Shown in pieces: positions 60,734 through 64,000 of a stretch of 64,000 bases of DNA. The notes under the pieces are model-generated. The model saw only the letters and a program-made list of their open reading frames with translations. It did no database searches and was not told the DNA's origin. Source of the DNA: Catellatospora bangladeshensis (GTDB taxonomy: Bacteria; Actinomycetota; Actinomycetes; Mycobacteriales; Micromonosporaceae); NCBI RefSeq assembly GCF_016862575.1, contig NZ_BONF01000015.1:1-64000 (forward strand). Reading direction: 5' to 3'. The first letter of the stretch is position 1; every line of letters begins with the position of its first letter. The position numbers and the translations under genes were made by a program.

Positions 60734-61498
60734 CTACGGCGTCGGTGCCAACACGAACCGCATGTACCCCGGCTTCCAGGCACGGTCGTAGGTGCTCCAC
60801 ACCCCGAACCCGCTGGAGTTCATGTCGGTGATGTTGAGATACACCGTGCCACCCGAGAGGTAGTAGTGGTTCACCCAGCCGACATGGCCCAGGCTGCTGG
60901 TGGTCGCACCCGGCTCCATGACCACGACGGACCGGGCCCGCGGGGTGTCCACGACGGTCCACCCCTTCGCCGCCGCGTTGGTGTCCCAGTCCAGGGCGTT
61001 ACCGCCCCAGCCCGGGTAGGAGCCGGTCCGCGACCGCCAGATGTCGGCCGCGCCCCAGGTGCAGTAGCCGGCGACGAACCAGTTGCGGTCGGTGGTCGCG
61101 CCGCGGGCGGGCCAGTTGCAGCGGGTACCGGTGCCCGCGGCCTCGTAGCAGCGGGCGTTCAGCGTGGCGTTGCCGCCGACGTTGACGCCACCGGTCCAGT
61201 TGTCGCCCCACCAGCTGCCGCCGGTCCCACCGCAACCGATGTGCAGCGAGACCGTGCCGGACGACACCGCGCGGCTGTAGCTGGCCACGTTGACCCGCCC
61301 CGGAATCGCGCTCCAGCTCGCGAAACCGCTGCCGCCCGAGTTCGCCTGAACCCAGACCCCGACCACGGCACGCCCGTACTCGCAGGAGACCGTGCCACTG
61401 ACGGTGACCGTTGCCGCGTGCGCCGGCTGGGCCAGGCCCGGACCGGCCACCAGCGCGACGGCCGCCGCGACGGTGCCCAGGATGCGTGTGACTCTCAC
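60734..61498 (-). CDS. Secreted CHAP-domain amidase
   Basis: A 254-residue exported protein likely to cut peptidoglycan peptides. Signal peptide (RVTRILGTVAAAVALVAGPGLAQPAHA, cited as ILGTVAAAVALVAG). N-terminal beta domain with conserved Cys (VSCEYGRAVVGVWVQANS, HIGCGGTGGSWW) and C-terminal CHAP: catalytic Cys in VAGYCTWGAADIW, catalytic His in LGHVGWVNHYY. GTG 61498 has GGAGG upstream. Third cell-wall hydrolase of the window. Confidence 0.85.
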   Translation of the reverse strand: MRVTRILGTVAAAVALVAGPGLAQPAHAATVTVSGTVSCEYGRAVVGVWVQANSGGSGFASWSAIPGRVNVASYSRAVSSGTVSLHIGCGGTGGSWWGDNWTGGVNVGGNATLNARCYEAAGTGTRCNWPARGATTDRNWFVAGYCTWGAADIWRSRTGSYPGWGGNALDWDTNAAAKGWTVVDTPRARSVVVMEPGATTSSLGHVGWVNHYYLSGGTVYLNITDMNSSGFGVWSTYDRAWKPGYMRFVLAPTP

Positions 61499-61958
61499 TC
61501 GATCTCCCTCCAGAAAGAATGGTGTCCGTACGGTCACACAGTGGAATAGTCGCTGGCTACGGGCCGCTGGGACGCAACCGCAGGCCCGTCCGGCACGGCG
61601 AAGTGGCCGTTGTGCTTCCACCGAAAGAATCTCGTTTCACCTGGTCGGCCCGCTACGAGCGATCCGTTTCGATGCAGTCGGCCGGTGTTCGGATCTTTTG
61701 TCGATCGGTTGCCCAGCCCGGTCCGGGTCGCTCAGGCGCTTCCGTGGAAGCGACCAGGTTCAGCCGCGGGCGGAGATCGCCAGGGATGGTCGCCCGGCGA
61801 GGTGGCTGAAGTCGCGGGCGTGGTCGGTGAGCTGCTCATGCAAGCGGCGTCGCCGATCCCGCCAGGTCCGCTGTAGGTGTGGAGGCGGCCGGCAAACTTC
61901 CCGGCCAGGCCTACACGGCGCGGAATCCCCGTTGCCGGCACCACCCAGAATGGCCGCT
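61499..61958. other. Intergenic region
   Basis: About 460 bp between the divergent CHAP gene and the EgtD-like gene. Open frames on both strands have weak bias. No repeat, hairpin or operator stood out. Confidence 0.5.
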
Positions 61959-62882
61959 ATGACATTCACGCCATCCGATCTGGATGCGATAGCCGCCCGC
62001 TTGGCGACCACCGGGGAGATCGACGCCTCCTACTCGTATGTCGGCATGGGTGCCACAGCATGGGACCGTTATGTCCGGTGGCAGGAGGACGGTGGTTCCC
62101 CCAACATCCTGACGTCCACGTTGAGCATGCTGCGTGACGCTCACGAAGATCTGATTGCCCCGCTGCGTGGGCCGGTACGCGTCGTCGACCTCGGCCCTGG
62201 CAATGGTGCGCCTGTTCGGGGCGTGCTGGAGCGGCTGCAAGCGGCCGGACGGCTCGAACGGTATGTGGCCGTCGACACCAGTCCCGAGATGCTCACGATC
62301 GCGCAGACGAACCTACGTTCATGGCTTGGGCCCGCCGCGGAGCTGGAGTTCCATCGGCGCGACTTCGCCTCTGACGCACTGGCCGATCTGCGGGGACCGG
62401 CGACCTTGGTGCTGCTGACCGGTGGCACGCTGCTGAACTTCGCCGATCCGGTCGCGGTGCTGCGCCATGTCCGGCAGATCGCGAGAGTCGTCGCCTTCAC
62501 TGTCCGAGCCGATACGGTGGCCAACCGCATCGTCCGCTTCGGCGAGGACAAGGCTGACGCACGTGGAGAGGCTGAGGCGGATCTGCCCATGCGCCTCAGC
62601 GCGATGCTGGACCAGCTCGGCGTGCCACGCGAATACTACGAGCCGGAGTTCGGGTTCGACGAAACAACCCGGCAGCGGTACCTGCGGGTCCGCCTAACCC
62701 GCCCGGCGACGGTCGCCGGACGGGTCACGCTACCCGTCGGCTACCGGGTACAGCTGTTGCGGTACCTCCATCGCTCGCCTGAAGAGCTCACGTCGATGCT
62801 CGACGCGGCCGGATACCAGCCGCTGACCGTCCATCGGCGGGCGGACGGTGAGTTTCTCCTGATCGCCGGCCGCAGCGCCTGA
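61959..62882 (+). CDS. EgtD-like SAM-dependent methyltransferase
   Basis: A 307-residue enzyme resembling the histidine N-alpha-methyltransferase (EgtD) and related DUF2260 group. DRYVRWQEDGGSPNILTSTLS is similar in kind to the SAM-binding lid; RVVDLGPGNGAPVRGVLERL is motif I; YVAVDTSPEMLTIAQTNL the acidic segment; ATLVLLTGGTLLNF replaces the family's FFPGSTIGNF, an unusual change in the substrate loop; RVQLLRYLHRSPEELTSML is late. The ergothioneine partners (EgtB, EgtC) are absent here, so the substrate may be different. ATG 61950 could also start it. Confidence 0.72.
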   Translation: MTFTPSDLDAIAARLATTGEIDASYSYVGMGATAWDRYVRWQEDGGSPNILTSTLSMLRDAHEDLIAPLRGPVRVVDLGPGNGAPVRGVLERLQAAGRLERYVAVDTSPEMLTIAQTNLRSWLGPAAELEFHRRDFASDALADLRGPATLVLLTGGTLLNFADPVAVLRHVRQIARVVAFTVRADTVANRIVRFGEDKADARGEAEADLPMRLSAMLDQLGVPREYYEPEFGFDETTRQRYLRVRLTRPATVAGRVTLPVGYRVQLLRYLHRSPEELTSMLDAAGYQPLTVHRRADGEFLLIAGRSA

Positions 62883-63217
62883 CAGCGGGCGCACCGCTGG
62901 TCGGGTGAGCGAACACACCCATAGGTCGCCGTGCTAGTCGCCGCTCTCACCAGACACCGCCGCCCACATCCGTTCCCGTGAACGTGACGGTGCTGCCCGG
63001 CTGGCCCACGCCAAACCGACACGTCGCAAGCGCTACCGCACCCGGACGTGTCGCTCCACTGCCGACAGGAGGCAGCCGCAGGCTTACCAAGTGCGGGGAG
63101 CTGGTACCAGGGCGTCGAGATGGCCCACCATCATCACATCGCCAAGCATCCAGAACCGCCTACAGCAGGTCAGCGCCCAACCGTGACTGCCGTACCCGGA
63201 GAAGAATCGCCGAGCAG
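62883..63217. other. Intergenic region
   Basis: 335 bp between the convergent EgtD-like and small secreted-protein genes. I see no gene, and no stem-loop as clean as the others in the window. Confidence 0.45.
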
Positions 63218-63565
63218 TCACCCAGGCGCCCCGATGACGCCGTCCTTGCCGTTCACGTTGAGGATGCCGGAGGCGATCGCGAGGATCCCCGCGTCGAGGT
63301 CCTGGATGTCCGCGAACGACTTTGTGATGCCGTACTTCCTCAGGATGCCTTCCGCGATCGCGACGAGCTCGCTGAGCCCTGGGCCTACCGGGCCACCGTT
63401 GGCGATCTTGATGTCGTCGTCGCTGCCGGGCCGCAGGAGGTCGCTGATGACATCCAGTCCCCCGATCTGCTCGCGGGGTCCGGGATCGGCTGCCTGGGCG
63501 GGCGTCGCCAGGAACAACGGCATGGCCGCAAGGGCGATGGCCCTGAGTACGGCGCGTGGCTTCAT
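63218..63565 (-). CDS. Small secreted protein of unknown function
   Basis: A 115-residue exported protein: signal peptide MKPRAVLRAIALAAMPLFLATPAQAA, cited as AVLRAIALAAMPLFLA, then a mature domain with IGGLDVISDLLRPGSDDDIKIAN, ELVAIAEGILRKYGITKSF and LDAGILAIASGILNVNG. No cysteines. ATG 63565 begins the signal peptide; a further 32 upstream codons have poor bias. Unknown fold. Confidence 0.65.
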   Translation of the reverse strand: MKPRAVLRAIALAAMPLFLATPAQAADPGPREQIGGLDVISDLLRPGSDDDIKIANGGPVGPGLSELVAIAEGILRKYGITKSFADIQDLDAGILAIASGILNVNGKDGVIGAPG

Positions 63566-63841
63566 GCCGTGATCAACGATCCGGCCGATCACCAGATACA
63601 CGCTCGCACGAGACGCCGGTCTCGGAGCGGGCGGCGTCGAGGGTGTCCCGCAGCCGTGCATTGGCGTGCACCGTCCATGGTTCGTTCCACCATCCGGTGG
63701 ACCGCTCAGCCTTTCCGGTAGCAGGTATCCGACTCTAGATCGACTCTCGTCGTGGCGGCGGACACAATCGCAGCGTCATCGTGACTGCGTCCTGCGGCCC
63801 GCGGCAGCGTCGGGTCCGCCCGTCGGAAGGAGCCGGTCCTG

Positions 63842-64000
63842 GTGAGCGCACCCCTGCCGGGCGACGGCGGCACCGCGACGGCCGCACCGGCCGCGGCGCC
63901 GACCCTGTCCCTGCCCCACGCCGGTGGCGCCGTGCGGGGCATGGGCGAGTCCTTCGCCGCCAACCCGGTCACCGGCACCGCCTCGCTGAGCATCCCGCTG
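63842..64000 (+). CDS. SpvB / Tc-toxin B-component N-terminus (continues beyond window)
   Basis: The first 53 residues of a large protein. LPHAGGAVRGMGESFAANPV and TGTASLSIPL match the start of the SpvB/insecticidal-toxin-complex B domain (typically GGAIRGIGEKFAANPVTGTGSLSVPI). GTG 63842 is preceded by GGAAGGAG nine bases upstream. Family members form the BC cocoon that encloses a toxic C-terminus. What it carries lies outside this window. Confidence 0.8.
   Translation, partial: MSAPLPGDGGTATAAPAAAPTLSLPHAGGAVRGMGESFAANPVTGTASLSIPL

Overview
The window is very GC-rich DNA with GTG/TTG starts, strong third-position G/C and dense gene packing, as expected of an actinomycete. Secreted glycoside hydrolases with carbohydrate-binding domains, a DUF1996 protein, PadR/ArsR/SigE-type regulators, a Ser/Thr kinase and the SCO2521-SCO2525 protein families suggest a Micromonosporaceae-like or Streptomyces-like filamentous soil bacterium; the genus is inference. 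I saw no rRNA, tRNA, CRISPR array or insertion sequence.

Layout. 0-13 kb: a secreted M23 peptidase running off the left edge, DinB protein, GH18 protein, and a GH2 glycosidase with two beta-trefoil sugar-binding domains whose promoter carries a perfect 20-bp palindrome over the -10; a PadR/signal-peptidase operon; a decayed serine hydrolase; a two-component system with a secreted partner; a DUF1996 secreted protein. 13-22 kb: small methyltransferase, Ser/Thr kinase, lipoprotein, a NUDIX-like/APH fusion, a true NUDIX protein, DUF6928 protein and a second M23 peptidase. 22-30 kb: a propionyl-CoA-synthetase-like gene broken by one amber codon, a CBS protein, and the most remarkable gene here: one polypeptide joining an FHA domain, an indoleamine 2,3-dioxygenase (IDO)-like haem domain, a diflavin-reductase-type FAD/NADPH module and a cytochrome b5-like domain. 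A class I/II aminotransferase converges on it.

30-43 kb: a block of conserved actinobacterial genes of unknown function. SCO2524-, SCO2523- (variant P-loop) and SCO2522-like genes form a tight plus-strand operon; a membrane PLD-like protein and an SCO2521-like gene converge on it; an SCO2525-like methyltransferase lies about 6 kb away, overlapping a second methyltransferase. Between them are a D-amino-acid-oxidase-like enzyme and a 1239-residue protein with 14 WD40 blades fused to a membrane KAP NTPase.

43-54 kb: GH26-like glycosidase, GNAT, an ArsR/MFS divergent pair with a perfect operator, a MerR remnant with its operator-like promoter, an acyl-AMP ligase/MFS operon, and a 17-residue gene encoding an ALE(F/Y) repeat peptide beside a secreted SGNH hydrolase. 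54-64 kb: AI-2E-family permease, small Cys/His protein, SigE-family sigma factor with a membrane beta-propeller partner, two uncharacterised genes, two methyltransferases (one EgtD-like), a CHAP amidase, a small secreted protein and, at the right edge, the start of an SpvB/Tc-toxin B-type gene.

Family calls are from reading motifs; no database search was possible.
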